Assembly: GCF_049316285.1 (NCBI RefSeq)
Contig: NZ_JBMOXA010000006.1
Span: forward strand, 201,051 to 265,050
DNA from: Rhodoferax_B sp049316285
Lineage (GTDB): Bacteria > Pseudomonadota > Gammaproteobacteria > Burkholderiales > Burkholderiaceae_C
DNA length: 64,000 nucleotides
Direction: 5' to 3'
Shown: positions 16,978 through 25,316 of the stretch, one piece after another
Position numbering within the stretch: position 1 is the stretch's first letter
Layout: every line of letters starts with the position of its first letter
Translations under genes and position numbers: made by a program
The notes under the pieces: model-generated
What the model was told of the DNA's origin: nothing
What the model saw: the letters and a program-made list of their open reading frames with translations, nothing else
The model's database searches: none

Positions 16978-17802
16978 TCAGATCGCCCAGCGCAGGCCAA
17001 CGGCTGGCACACCCGGCCAGTCGCTGGGCTGCGCGGGTTCAGCGTCGGGCTTTTGCAGCACACGGTCGAGAATGCGTTTTTCGATCGCGGCAAAGGCCGC
17101 ATCACCTTGTGAACGCGGGCGTGCTAGCGTGATGCGTTCATCCAGCGCAATACGCCCGTCTTCGATCAGGATCACGCGGTCGGCCAGGGCCACGGCCTCT
17201 TGCACGTCGTGTGTCACCAGCAAGGCGGTGAAACGATGGCGCTGCCACAGGCCTTCGATCAGGCGGTGCATCTCGGTGCGCGTCAAAGCATCCAGCGCGC
17301 CCAGAGGCTCGTCCAGCAGCAGCAACTGCGGGCGGTGCACCAGCGCCCGCGCCAGCGCCACACGTTGGCGTTGACCGCCCGACAAACGCGCCGGCCATTC
17401 GTTGGCGCGGTCGCCCAGGCCCACCTGCTGCAGCACTTCGCGGCCGCGTTGGATGGCGGCCGTGGGCAGGCCCAGCAGCACGTTGTCCAGCACGCGGTGC
17501 CAGGGCAGCAGGCGCGCTTCCTGGAACATGATGCGGGTGTCGGGGCGCAAGCCCTTGATCTCCTGGCCATCGGTCTGCAGCGAACCGCTGCTGGCCGACT
17601 CCAGGCCGGCCACCAGGCGCAGCAAGGTGCTTTTGCCGCAGCCGCTGCGGCCCACGATGGCGACAAATTCGCCGGGTTCGATTTCCAGTTGGGTGTTGCG
17701 CAGCACTTCGCGTGCGCCATAACTCTTGCTCAGGTTGCGCAAGCGCAGGCGCAGGCCACCTTTGGCCGTGTCGGCTTTTTCTGGTGCGGAAACGTCGGAC
17801 AT
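16978..17802 (-). CDS. ssuB: SsuB, aliphatic sulfonate ABC importer ATPase
   Basis: ATP-binding subunit (274 residues) of the sulfonate importer. Walker A GRSGCGKST, Q-loop RIMFQEARLLPWHRV, signature LSGGQRQRVALARAL, Walker B LLLLDEPLGALD, switch THDVQEAV. MFQEARLLPW and LGALDALTR are characteristic of SsuB/TauB. It begins two bases after the ssuA stop, implying translational coupling, and precedes ssuF. The C-terminal tail (about 35 residues, ending PGVPAVGLRWAI) is longer than in E. coli SsuB. Confidence 0.94.
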   Translation of the reverse strand: MSDVSAPEKADTAKGGLRLRLRNLSKSYGAREVLRNTQLEIEPGEFVAIVGRSGCGKSTLLRLVAGLESASSGSLQTDGQEIKGLRPDTRIMFQEARLLPWHRVLDNVLLGLPTAAIQRGREVLQQVGLGDRANEWPARLSGGQRQRVALARALVHRPQLLLLDEPLGALDALTRTEMHRLIEGLWQRHRFTALLVTHDVQEAVALADRVILIEDGRIALDERITLARPRSQGDAAFAAIEKRILDRVLQKPDAEPAQPSDWPGVPAVGLRWAI

Positions 17803-17804
17803 CT

Positions 17805-18776
17805 TCAGGCTCCAGGTTTGTAAAGAGAAACTTCCAGCGTGTTGACACGCTTGGGCAACAGCTTTTCACTCAGGAAGGCATCGGCAATACGTTGCTGCTC
17901 GGCCAGGCCGTCCAGCACCACCGGGCGCACGGCGTAGCTGCGGCGACCATTGGCCTGCTCCACGGTGGCGGCATCCAGCCCCCACACCGGCGCCAGCAGT
18001 GCCGCCGCGTCGCGTGGATTGGCCTTCACCCATTGGCCGGTTTTCACCAGTTCGGCGTAGATCACCTTGAGCACATCGGGCCGCGCCTGCGCATAACGCG
18101 TGCTGGCCAGGTAGTAGCGCTGGTAGGACGCCACACCCGTGCCGTCGGCCAGCACACGGATGTTCGACTGGCGTTGGGCGGCGGACAAAAATGGGTCCCA
18201 CACCACCCAGGCGTCTATGGCGCCGCGTTCAAACGCGGCACGGCCATCGGCCGGGGTCAGGTAGGCGGGCTCGATGTCGCGCAAGCTGAGCCCGGCCTTT
18301 TCCAGCGCGGCGATCAGCAGGTAGTGCACACCCGCAGCCTTGGCAAAACCGACTCGTTTGCCCTTGAGGTCGGCCACGCTGCGCAAGGGCGAGTCGGAGC
18401 GCACCACAATCGCCTGGGCCGTGGGCGACGGCGCTTCCTGCGCCACAAAGGTCAGGTTTGCACCAGCCGCCTGGGCGAACACCGGCACGGTGTCGGCCAC
18501 GTCGGCGGTGAAGTCCAGGTTGTCCAGGTTCAAGGCCTCCAAAAGCGGCAAGCCGCTGGTGAATTCGTGCCAGGACAGCTTCACGCCCAGCGGCGCGAGT
18601 TGTTGCTCCAGCACTCCCTGGGTCTTCAGCACGGCGATCAGCGTGGACGACTTTTGGTAGCCGATGCGAACCGTAGCGTTAGCTTGTGCGGACGCCAATC
18701 CAGTCGTGCCCAGCACGCCCATTGCTGCCAAGCCTGTCAACACATGGCGGCGGTTCAAAGAACGATTCAAATTCAT
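17805..18776 (-). CDS. ssuA: SsuA, sulfonate-binding periplasmic protein
   Basis: A 323-residue binding protein with a signal peptide (LNRRHVLTGLAAMGVLGT, with a Tat-like RR, cleavage near ASAQA). The mature part has the SsuA hallmarks RIGYQKSSTLIAVLKTQGVLE, SWHEFTSGLPLLEALN, DLKGKRVGFAKAAGVHYLL, LTPADGRAAFERGAIDAW and VVWDPFLSAAQ. It is encoded between ssuC and ssuB, so this copy is the best candidate for the operon's own binding protein. Two paralogues lie further upstream in the same operon. Confidence 0.93.
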   Translation of the reverse strand: MNLNRSLNRRHVLTGLAAMGVLGTTGLASAQANATVRIGYQKSSTLIAVLKTQGVLEQQLAPLGVKLSWHEFTSGLPLLEALNLDNLDFTADVADTVPVFAQAAGANLTFVAQEAPSPTAQAIVVRSDSPLRSVADLKGKRVGFAKAAGVHYLLIAALEKAGLSLRDIEPAYLTPADGRAAFERGAIDAWVVWDPFLSAAQRQSNIRVLADGTGVASYQRYYLASTRYAQARPDVLKVIYAELVKTGQWVKANPRDAAALLAPVWGLDAATVEQANGRRSYAVRPVVLDGLAEQQRIADAFLSEKLLPKRVNTLEVSLYKPGA

Positions 18777-18800
18777 GATGTGTCTCTCAGATGCTGTGCT

Positions 18801-19676
18801 TCAAGCGTTGACCTTGGCTTGGTAGCCGGGGTGCCAGCGCAGCCACCAGTGCTCCAGCCCACGCGCAAAAACGTCGGCCAGCTTGCCCAGCAGCGCGTAG
18901 AGCAGAATGCCCACGAGCACCACGTCGGTCTGCAGGAATTCGCGGGCGTTCATGGTCAGGTAACCAATGCCAGACTGCGCAGAAATGGTCTCGGCCACGA
19001 TCAGAATCACCCACATCAAACCCAGCGAAAAACGCAGGCCCACCAGGATGGACGACAGCGCGCCCGGTAAGACGATGTCGCGGTACAGTTGCCAGCGTGT
19101 GAGGCCGTAGGTGCGGCCCATTTCGATCAGGCCCGGATCCACATTGCGGATGCCGTGGAAGGTGTTGAGGTAAATCGGGAAGAACACCGACACGCTGATC
19201 AGGAACAGCTTGGCCGACTCGTCAATGCCAAACCACAGGATGACCAGCGGAATCAGTGCCAATGCGGGGATGTTGCGCACCATCTGAATGGTCGAATCGA
19301 GCAGCGTCTCAAAGAAGCGGATGGAACCAGTCAGCAGGCCCAGCAGCAGGCCCAAGCCGCCACCAATCGCCAAGCCGGCAAGTGCGCGACCAGCGCTGAT
19401 CTTCACGTGCACCCACAACTCGCCCGACACGGCCAGCGTCCAGGCAGCACGCACCACGTCCACCGGCGCGGGCAACACGCGGGTTGAGAGCCAACCCAGC
19501 GTGGAGGCGATTTGCCACACCGTGATCAACAACACCGGCACCAGCCAGGGCAGCAGCCGTTGGCCCAGCACAGTGGCAAAGCGACCTAGGGCGGCAGCAG
19601 TGGCACCGCTGCCGGGCTCGGCCAACTGGCTATCGGGCAGCGGCGAGACAGAGAGTTCTTGCACAGATTGCGTCAT
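18801..19676 (-). CDS. ssuC: SsuC, sulfonate ABC importer permease
   Basis: Inner-membrane permease of 291 residues with about six helices. Family blocks: LPAPVDVVRAAWTL, RALAGLAIGGGLGLLLGLLTG, IPALALIPLVILWFGIDESAKLFLI and the EAA loop MGRTYGLTRWQLYRDIVLPGALSSILVGLR. Its ATG overlaps the stop of the glyoxalase-fold gene (ATGA), so the two are translationally coupled. It works with SsuA and SsuB encoded downstream. Confidence 0.94.
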   Translation of the reverse strand: MTQSVQELSVSPLPDSQLAEPGSGATAAALGRFATVLGQRLLPWLVPVLLITVWQIASTLGWLSTRVLPAPVDVVRAAWTLAVSGELWVHVKISAGRALAGLAIGGGLGLLLGLLTGSIRFFETLLDSTIQMVRNIPALALIPLVILWFGIDESAKLFLISVSVFFPIYLNTFHGIRNVDPGLIEMGRTYGLTRWQLYRDIVLPGALSSILVGLRFSLGLMWVILIVAETISAQSGIGYLTMNAREFLQTDVVLVGILLYALLGKLADVFARGLEHWWLRWHPGYQAKVNA

Positions 19677-20056
19677 ACGGGGTACTCCAATTCGTCGTCG
19701 GGTTCCAAAAACTCCAGTTGGTTGCCCGCTGGGTCTTTGACATAAAAACGCAGATAACCGGGCAATGCGCGGTTCTCCACCAACTGCAGTTGCGCTTGCA
19801 GCAAGCGGCTGCGTAATTCAGGCAGGTTGTCGACCTCGAAGGCCAGGTGCGAGGCCACGGGTGCGGGCGCGTTGCTGTCGGTGGGCACCAGCTCTATCTG
19901 CTGCGCACCGGCCGCAAAACGCAGGGTGCGGCTGGGCGGCTGGCGCAGCTCGGGCAGGCCCAGAAGCTGGTGGTAGAAGTTGCGGATCTGCCCCTCGGCG
20001 CCGGCCGGATAGGCCAGTTGCACGTGGTGCACACGTTGGATGGAATGGATGGGCAT
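19673..20056 (-). CDS. Glyoxalase/VOC-superfamily protein within the ssu operon
   Basis: Small VOC-fold protein (127 residues). Features include HHVQLAYPAGAEGQIRNFYH at the N-terminus, SHLAFEVDNLPELRSRL, and the terminal metal-site strand YVKDPAGNQLEFLEP. Potential metal ligands are the N-terminal His-His, the central His (SHLAF) and Glu in LEFLEP. It is probably a lyase, dioxygenase or isomerase acting on a small metabolite, perhaps the aldehyde product of SsuD; that is speculation. The start chosen has AGGAGG ten bases upstream. A longer frame would begin inside the palindrome that overlaps the end of ssuD. It is coupled to ssuC by a four-base overlap. Confidence 0.8.
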   Translation of the reverse strand: MPIHSIQRVHHVQLAYPAGAEGQIRNFYHQLLGLPELRQPPSRTLRFAAGAQQIELVPTDSNAPAPVASHLAFEVDNLPELRSRLLQAQLQLVENRALPGYLRFYVKDPAGNQLEFLEPDDELEYPV

Positions 20057-20069
20057 GGGCTGGTCCTCC

Positions 20070-21287
20070 TCAGCTTTGTGATGCCGCACGTGCGGCATCA
20101 GGTGCTAGCGAATTTGCGGCGTGCAGTGCGGTGTGCGGAACCACAGCGCGTGGCACATAGCTGTTGCCCACGGCTTCACCAAAAACCGGCCCGCCATGGA
20201 GCTTGTCGCGCAACGCCAGCGGCAACAGCGGGAACACCAGTTCGGCAAAACGGTAGGCCTCTTCCAGGTGCGGGTAGCCCGACAACACAAAGGTGTCTAT
20301 GCCAGCCGCCGCGTATTCCTGCATACGTTCGGCCACGGTGTGCGGGTCGCCCACCAGGGCCGTGCCGGCACCACCACGCACCAGGCCTACACCAGCCCAC
20401 AGGTTGGGACTGATTTCCAGGTCGGCGCGCGTACGCTTGACCCCCTTGGCATGCAGCGCGGCCATACGCCGCTGGCCGACCGAATCCATGCGTGCAAAGG
20501 CCGCCTGGGCGTTGACCACGGTCTCGTCCTTCACGCGGCTGATGAGGTCTTCCGCGGCTTCCCAGGCGCGGCTGTCGCTTTCGCGCACGATGACGTGCAG
20601 GCGGATACCAAAGCGCAGCGTGCGGCCGTGTTTGGCGGCACGCGCACGTACGTCGGCAATCTTCTTGGCCACTTCGGCCGGTGGTTCACCCCAGGTGAGG
20701 TAGGCATCCACCTGCTCGGCGGCCAGATCGTGTGCGGGCTCGGACGAGCCACCAAAATAAACCGGCGGATAGGGACGCTGCACCGACGGGAACAGCAGCT
20801 TGGCGCCTTTGACCTGGATGTGCTGGCCGTCGAAGTCCAGACTCTGGCCTTCATGGCTGCGCGCAATGACTTCGCGCCAGATGCGGATGAACTCGGCCGA
20901 TTGTTCGTAGCGTGCCGCGTGATCGAGGTACACGCCATCACCTTCCAACTCGGCTTGATCGCCGCCGGTGACCAGGTTGATCAGCAGGCGGCCACCCGAG
21001 AGGCGGTCGAACGTAGCGGCCATGCGTGCGGCCAGACCAGGCTGGTGCAGGCCGGGGCGCACGGCGACCAGGAACTTGAGGCGGCGTGTCACGGGGATCA
21101 GGCTCGCGGCGACCACCCAAGGGTCTTCACAGGTGCGGCCTGTGGGCAACAAAACACCTTCATAACCCAGGCTGTCGGCCGCGACGGCGATCTGCTTGAA
21201 GTAATCGTGGCCGATCTGGCGCGCGCCTTCAGCGGTGCCAAGGTAACGGCTGTCGCCGTGGGTGGGAATGAACCAGAATACTTGCAT
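20070..21287 (-). CDS. ssuD: SsuD, FMNH2-dependent alkanesulfonate monooxygenase
   Basis: A 405-residue LLM flavin monooxygenase beginning QVFWFIPTHGDSRYLGT, the characteristic SsuD N-terminus. Other family blocks: GYEGVLLPTGRTCEDPWVVA, AVRPGLHQPGLAARMAATFD, GGRLLINLVTGGDQAELEGD, VYFGGSSEPAHDLAAEQVD and FVLSGYPHLEEAYRFAELVF. It releases sulfite from C1-C10 alkanesulfonates using FMNH2 supplied by SsuE. The C-terminal tail (about 25 residues, Ala-rich) runs through a 22-base perfect palindrome. The family is normally 380-390 residues, so the tail is slightly long. Confidence 0.95.
   Translation of the reverse strand: MQVFWFIPTHGDSRYLGTAEGARQIGHDYFKQIAVAADSLGYEGVLLPTGRTCEDPWVVAASLIPVTRRLKFLVAVRPGLHQPGLAARMAATFDRLSGGRLLINLVTGGDQAELEGDGVYLDHAARYEQSAEFIRIWREVIARSHEGQSLDFDGQHIQVKGAKLLFPSVQRPYPPVYFGGSSEPAHDLAAEQVDAYLTWGEPPAEVAKKIADVRARAAKHGRTLRFGIRLHVIVRESDSRAWEAAEDLISRVKDETVVNAQAAFARMDSVGQRRMAALHAKGVKRTRADLEISPNLWAGVGLVRGGAGTALVGDPHTVAERMQEYAAAGIDTFVLSGYPHLEEAYRFAELVFPLLPLALRDKLHGGPVFGEAVGNSYVPRAVVPHTALHAANSLAPDAARAASQS
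20079..20100. repeat. 22-base perfect palindrome at the 3' end of ssuD
   Basis: An 11-bp arm (TGATGCCGCAC) is followed directly by its exact complement, with no spacer. It covers the last codons of ssuD and lies just upstream of the AGGAGG ribosome site of the next gene. It could form a stable mRNA hairpin tuning expression of the downstream genes, or bind a dimeric protein. Confidence 0.7.
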
Positions 21288-21352
21288 GGAAGAGGCTCCT
21301 GAAGACGTGTTCGGAAATTTCTAGGGGTGTTTTTTGAAGGGGAGTACGTTGC

Positions 21353-22381
21353 TCAGCCAGCCGCCAATCGGCCAAGCTCGGCCGGCGTGGGGCGCCAGAC
21401 GATGTCGCTCACACGCACGGCGCGGGGGATCAGGCCTAGCTTTAGAAAGGCATCGGCCACACGCTGCTGGTCGGCCACGATTTGTGCGTTCAGCAAACCC
21501 ACGGGGGATGGCGGGCGGCGCTGTATGAACAGGCTCACCACCCCGGCATCCAGGCCACTGAAGTTGGCAATCAGCTTGATGGCTTCCTTGCGCGCGTCCT
21601 GCGCCAGGCGGTCGGCGCGGGTCAGTTCGTCGAACAACGCGCCCAGCACTTGCGGGTGTTTTTGCACAAACGGTTTGGCCGCCAGGTAAAACGAGTTGTT
21701 GCCAGACAGCCCGCGTCCCGTGGCCAAGGCGCGTGGGCTGATCGCCAGTTCGGTCGCCGCATAAAACGGGTCCCAGATGGCCCATGCATCGACCGCGCCT
21801 TTTTCAAACGCGGCACGTGCATCGGCGGGTGCCAGGTACACCGGTTGAATGTCGCTCCAGGCCAGGTTGGCCTTCTCCAGCGCACGCAGCACCAGGTAGT
21901 GCGCGCTGGAGCCTTTCTGGAACGCCACACGGCGGCCCTTGAGGTCCTGCAGCGACTTCAGCGGTGAGGGGCCCGGCACCAGAATGGCCGAGCTGTCGGG
22001 CTTGGAAGGCTCGGCGCCCACATACAGCAACTCGATGCCGGCCGACTGTGCAAACACCGGTGGGGTGTCGCCGGTCAAGCCAAACTCCAGGCTGCCGCTG
22101 GCCAATGCTTCCAGCAACTGCGGGCCAGCCGGAAACTCCAGCCAGACAATCTTGCTGTTGGGGAAGCGTTTTTCCAGCACGCCCTGCTGCTTCAGGATCA
22201 CCAGGTTGACGGCCGCCTTTTGGTAGCCTATGCGCAGCACCTCGGGTGCCGCCACGGCGGAGACACCTTGCGCCTTGGCATCCTGCGCGAACAGGCTGGA
22301 CAGGCTCCAGCTGAACGCGGTGGTGCCCAACAACTGCAGTGCGCGGCGGCGCTGTGCTGGTGGAACGGATAACAGGCTCAT
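21353..22381 (-). CDS. SsuA-family periplasmic binding protein (paralogue 2)
   Basis: A 342-residue sulfonate-type binding protein. The signal has an RRR motif (QRRRALQLLGTTAF) and a cleavage region around DAKAQG. Mature hallmarks: LRIGYQKAAVNLVILKQQGV, WLEFPAGPQLLEALASGSLE, TGDTPPVFAQSAGIELLY, LKGRRVAFQKGSSAHYL and YLAPADARAAFEKGAVDAW. It lies between ssuD and another SsuA paralogue; the three differ enough that different ligands are likely. A 24-base gap separates it from the paralogue upstream. Confidence 0.9.
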   Translation of the reverse strand: MSLLSVPPAQRRRALQLLGTTAFSWSLSSLFAQDAKAQGVSAVAAPEVLRIGYQKAAVNLVILKQQGVLEKRFPNSKIVWLEFPAGPQLLEALASGSLEFGLTGDTPPVFAQSAGIELLYVGAEPSKPDSSAILVPGPSPLKSLQDLKGRRVAFQKGSSAHYLVLRALEKANLAWSDIQPVYLAPADARAAFEKGAVDAWAIWDPFYAATELAISPRALATGRGLSGNNSFYLAAKPFVQKHPQVLGALFDELTRADRLAQDARKEAIKLIANFSGLDAGVVSLFIQRRPPSPVGLLNAQIVADQQRVADAFLKLGLIPRAVRVSDIVWRPTPAELGRLAAG

Positions 22382-22404
22382 GGTGTGCTCCAGACGGTGT
22401 GTGT

Positions 22405-23358
22405 TTACAGATCCACCGGTGCGGCGTGCAGCAGGTTGAGCTTCTTCGGGATCAGCTTCAGGTCGAAGAAGGTGTCGGCAATTTGCTGCTGCTCGGCCAG
22501 GATGGCGCGGGTCACCGGGGCGGTGCCAAACTGCGCGCGGCTGAGGTAGAGCGCGGTGATGCTCTTGTCCAGGCCAAGCACACTGGCCAGCTCGGCAGCG
22601 GCAGCATCCTTGTTCTGTGCCGCCCAGTTGTCGATGTTGTTGAGTTCTTCGAGCGCAATGCGCAGCACGTCGGCATTACGCGTGGCGAAGTCACGCGAGG
22701 TGAAGTAGTAGGCACGGTTGTGCACCACACCGGTGGCGTCTGCCAGGGTACGGGCGTCCAGCGTTTTTTGTGCGGCGGCAAGGAACGGGTCCCAGATGAT
22801 CCAGGCATCGACCGCGCCTTTTTCAAACGCCGCCCGCGCATCGGCTGGCGCCAGAAAAACCGACTGCACATCGCTGTACTTCAGGCCGTGTTTTTCGAGC
22901 AGCTTCACCAGGAAGTAATGCACGTTCGAGCCCTTGTTGTAGGCGATGCGTTTGCCCTTGAGGTCTTTGACGTGCTGGATGGCCGAGGTCTTGGGCACGA
23001 TCACCGCCTCTAACGCTGGGCGTGGCACGGTGGCACCGGCGTAGACCAGCGGCGCACCGGCGGCCTGGGCAAAGATTGGCGGCGCTTCGCCCACGTCACC
23101 AAAATCGATGGCACCAACGTTCAGCGCTTCCAGCTGCACCGGACCGGCGTTGAATTCGGTCCAACTGACCTTCACGCCCAGCGGCGCCAGGCGTTTCTCC
23201 AGCGTGCCGCGGCCCTTCAGCACGGACAGCCAGCCTTTCTGATGGCCCACACGCAAGATACGTTCACCGCTTTGCGCCTGCGTCAGGCTGCTGCCGCCCA
23301 GGGCCGCTGCGGCGATGGCGCTGGTCAGGACCTGGCGGCGATTAAATGAGATGGTCAT
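22405..23358 (-). CDS. SsuA-family periplasmic binding protein (paralogue 3)
   Basis: A 317-residue sulfonate-type binding protein. The signal (FNRRQVLTSAIAAAALGG) has a Tat-like NRR motif and cleavage near LTQAQSG. Mature blocks are LRVGHQKGWLSVLKGRGTLE, VSWTEFNAGPVQLEALNVGA, GDVGEAPPIFAQAAG, LKGKRIAYNKGSNVHYFL and VFLAPADARAAFEKGAVDAW. It follows ssuE after a 172-base gap, the largest in this operon, which may hide an internal promoter. It feeds, presumably, the single SsuBC transporter downstream. Confidence 0.9.
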   Translation of the reverse strand: MTISFNRRQVLTSAIAAAALGGSSLTQAQSGERILRVGHQKGWLSVLKGRGTLEKRLAPLGVKVSWTEFNAGPVQLEALNVGAIDFGDVGEAPPIFAQAAGAPLVYAGATVPRPALEAVIVPKTSAIQHVKDLKGKRIAYNKGSNVHYFLVKLLEKHGLKYSDVQSVFLAPADARAAFEKGAVDAWIIWDPFLAAAQKTLDARTLADATGVVHNRAYYFTSRDFATRNADVLRIALEELNNIDNWAAQNKDAAAAELASVLGLDKSITALYLSRAQFGTAPVTRAILAEQQQIADTFFDLKLIPKKLNLLHAAPVDL

Positions 23359-23530
23359 GGCAAATTTCTTTCAGGATGTAGAAGGTTCAACAAATCTTTG
23401 GCGGCGTATACGTGGTGCAGGGCAACAGCAGCCCCTGCCCGCAACACCGGGGCATTTGCAAAAACAAATGGAAAAGATGAAAAGACCGGTGCGGAGCAGT
23501 GCGGCGTTTGCCGCCTGCCCTCACCGCTTG

Positions 23531-24121
23531 TTAAACGCTACATCGCACTTGCGAGAAATGCACAGGCTCGAAACGCCCGGCGGGCACTGGCGCTGGACGC
23601 AGGGTTTCGGTCACCAGCGTGTTCACCGCTTCGTCGATACGGCTGGAGATCTCCGGGCCTACGAGGTAGGCGCCCTCGGGAATCGAGGTCACTTGCGCAT
23701 CCGTGGCATAGATGCCGGGCAGTATGTGTTTGGCCCCCAGCGACTGCAACACCGGACGCAGCGCGTAGTCCAGCGCCAACATGTGGTGTGGGCTGCCACC
23801 GGTGGCCAAAGGCAACACGGTTTTGCCCTTCAGTGCGGTTTGTGGCAGCAGGTCCAAAAACACCTTCAGCACGCCGCTGTAGGCCGCCTTGTAGACCGGC
23901 GTGGCCACCACCAGCACACGGGCACGGGCCACCAGATCCACAGCCTGGCTGATGGTGCGGTGCCCCACGTCGGCCAGCAGCAGCGCCTGCGGCGACAGAT
24001 CGCGAATATGCAGGCGTTCGACCAATTGGCCTCGGCTGGCCAGTTGCTGCGAAACGCTGTCCAGCAAAGCCGCAGAACGTGAACGTTCGGACGGGCTACC
24101 GGCAATCAACAAAACAGACAT
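23531..24121 (-). CDS. ssuE: SsuE, NAD(P)H-dependent FMN reductase
   Basis: A 196-residue flavodoxin-fold reductase that supplies FMNH2 to SsuD. The phosphate-binding loop is LLIAGSPSERSRSAALLD and the flavin loop ATPVYKAAYSGVLKVFLD. LPLATGGSPHHMLALDYALRP, with the block LGAKHILPGIYAT, is typical of SsuE and its close relative MsuE. It lies second in the operon, just after sbp (33-base gap). It may also serve the two other LLM monooxygenases in this window, none of which has its own reductase gene adjacent. Confidence 0.93.
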   Translation of the reverse strand: MSVLLIAGSPSERSRSAALLDSVSQQLASRGQLVERLHIRDLSPQALLLADVGHRTISQAVDLVARARVLVVATPVYKAAYSGVLKVFLDLLPQTALKGKTVLPLATGGSPHHMLALDYALRPVLQSLGAKHILPGIYATDAQVTSIPEGAYLVGPEISSRIDEAVNTLVTETLRPAPVPAGRFEPVHFSQVRCSV

Positions 24122-24154
24122 GGGGGTTCCCTGGTTTCAGCAAGCCGTGACGGC

Positions 24155-25189
24155 TTATTTGTTGGTATAGATTTGATCGAACGAGCCACCGTCGGCAAAG
24201 TGGGCCTTGTCGGCCTTGCCCCAGCCACCAAACGCCTGGTCAATGGTGAACAGCGTCAGCTTGGGGAACTGGTTGGCGTACTTGGCCTTGGCCTTGTCGG
24301 CGGTGGGGCGGTAGTAGTTACGACCGGCAATTTCTTGGCCTTCATCGGAATACAGGTACTCCAGGTAGGCCGTGGCGACAGCACGCGAGCCCTTGCGGTC
24401 CACCACCTTGTCTACGACAGAGACCGAAGGTTCGGCCAGGATGCTGATGCTGGGCACGACGATTTCAAACTTCTCGGGGCCGAATTCCTTCAGCGCCAGG
24501 AAGGCTTCGTTTTCCCAGGCCAGCAGCACGTCGCCCACATTGCGCTGCACAAAGGTGATGGTGGAGCCACGTGCGCCGGTGTCCAGCACGGGCACGTTCT
24601 TGAACAGTGCGCTGACGAAGGTCTTGGCTTGTGCGTCGCCGCCCTGCTTGCGCTTGGCGTATTCCCAGGCGGCGAGGTAGTTCCAGCGCGCACCACCCGA
24701 GGTCTTGGGGTTGGGGGTGATCACCGACACACCGGGCTTGATCAGGTCGTCCCAGTCCTTCACACCCTTGGGGTTGCCCTTGCGCACCAGGAACACAATG
24801 GTCGAGCTGTAGGGTGCCGAGTTGTGCGGCAGGCGCTTGACCCAGTCCTGCTTGATCAGGCCGCCGTTGTTCACCAGTGCGTCCACGTCGCCGCCCAGCG
24901 CCAGCGTCACCACATCGGCGTCAATGCCATCGATCACCGAGCGGGCCTGTTTGCCCGAGCCGCCATGCGATTGTTTGATGGTCACGTCCTGGCCGGTCTT
25001 GCCCTTCCAGTACTTGCTGAAGGCGGCGTTGTAGTCCACATACAGCTCGCGGGTTGGGTCGTACGACACGTTCAGCAACGTGACAGGCGCTGGTGCCGAT
25101 TGGGCGATGGCGCCAATAGCCGACCCTGCGAGGGTGAGGGCCAAAGCGGCCTGGGCGGAAACATTGATAAAGTTGCGGCGTGACGTCAT
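24155..25189 (-). CDS. sbp: Sulfate-binding periplasmic protein (Sbp/CysP family)
   Basis: A 344-residue sulfate/thiosulfate-binding protein. The signal peptide starts SRRNFINVSAQAALALTL and is cleaved near AIAQSA. Hallmarks: LLNVSYDPTRELYVDYNAAF, QSHGGSGKQARSVIDG, ADVVTLALGGDVDAL, NPKTSGGARWNYLAAWEY and VLDTGARGSTITFVQRNVGD. The ATG has GGAG seven bases upstream. It is the first gene of the minus-strand sulfur operon. No cysT/cysW/cysA permease genes are in the window, so it must work with a transporter encoded elsewhere. Leading a sulfonate operon suggests induction under sulfate limitation by a CysB-type regulator. Confidence 0.93.
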   Translation of the reverse strand: MTSRRNFINVSAQAALALTLAGSAIGAIAQSAPAPVTLLNVSYDPTRELYVDYNAAFSKYWKGKTGQDVTIKQSHGGSGKQARSVIDGIDADVVTLALGGDVDALVNNGGLIKQDWVKRLPHNSAPYSSTIVFLVRKGNPKGVKDWDDLIKPGVSVITPNPKTSGGARWNYLAAWEYAKRKQGGDAQAKTFVSALFKNVPVLDTGARGSTITFVQRNVGDVLLAWENEAFLALKEFGPEKFEIVVPSISILAEPSVSVVDKVVDRKGSRAVATAYLEYLYSDEGQEIAGRNYYRPTADKAKAKYANQFPKLTLFTIDQAFGGWGKADKAHFADGGSFDQIYTNK

Positions 25190-25316
25190 TTTTGGCTCCA
25201 ATTCCTCAAAAAACTTGATGGAACGCATTCTGGAAGCCGTTGCAAAAAACTAAAACTACTTAGTTTTCAGTTTTAAATTACCCAAACATCTAAGACAAGC
25301 GAAAGTACCCACACTC
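25190..25316. promoter_or_regulatory. Divergent regulatory region sbp / yggX
   Basis: An AT-rich 127-base region. On the minus strand TTGTCT and TAAAAC, 17 bases apart, form a possible sigma-70 promoter for sbp. Just inside it lies an inverted repeat AAAACTA-CT-TAGTTTT (25252-25267), a candidate operator for the nearby CysB-type regulator. Both are reading-by-eye assignments. Confidence 0.45.

Noticed and set aside
23495..23516. Weak hairpin GCGGC-GTTT-GCCGC between ssuE and the next binding-protein gene
   Set aside because: Only five pairs and no U-tract; not enough to call a terminator.
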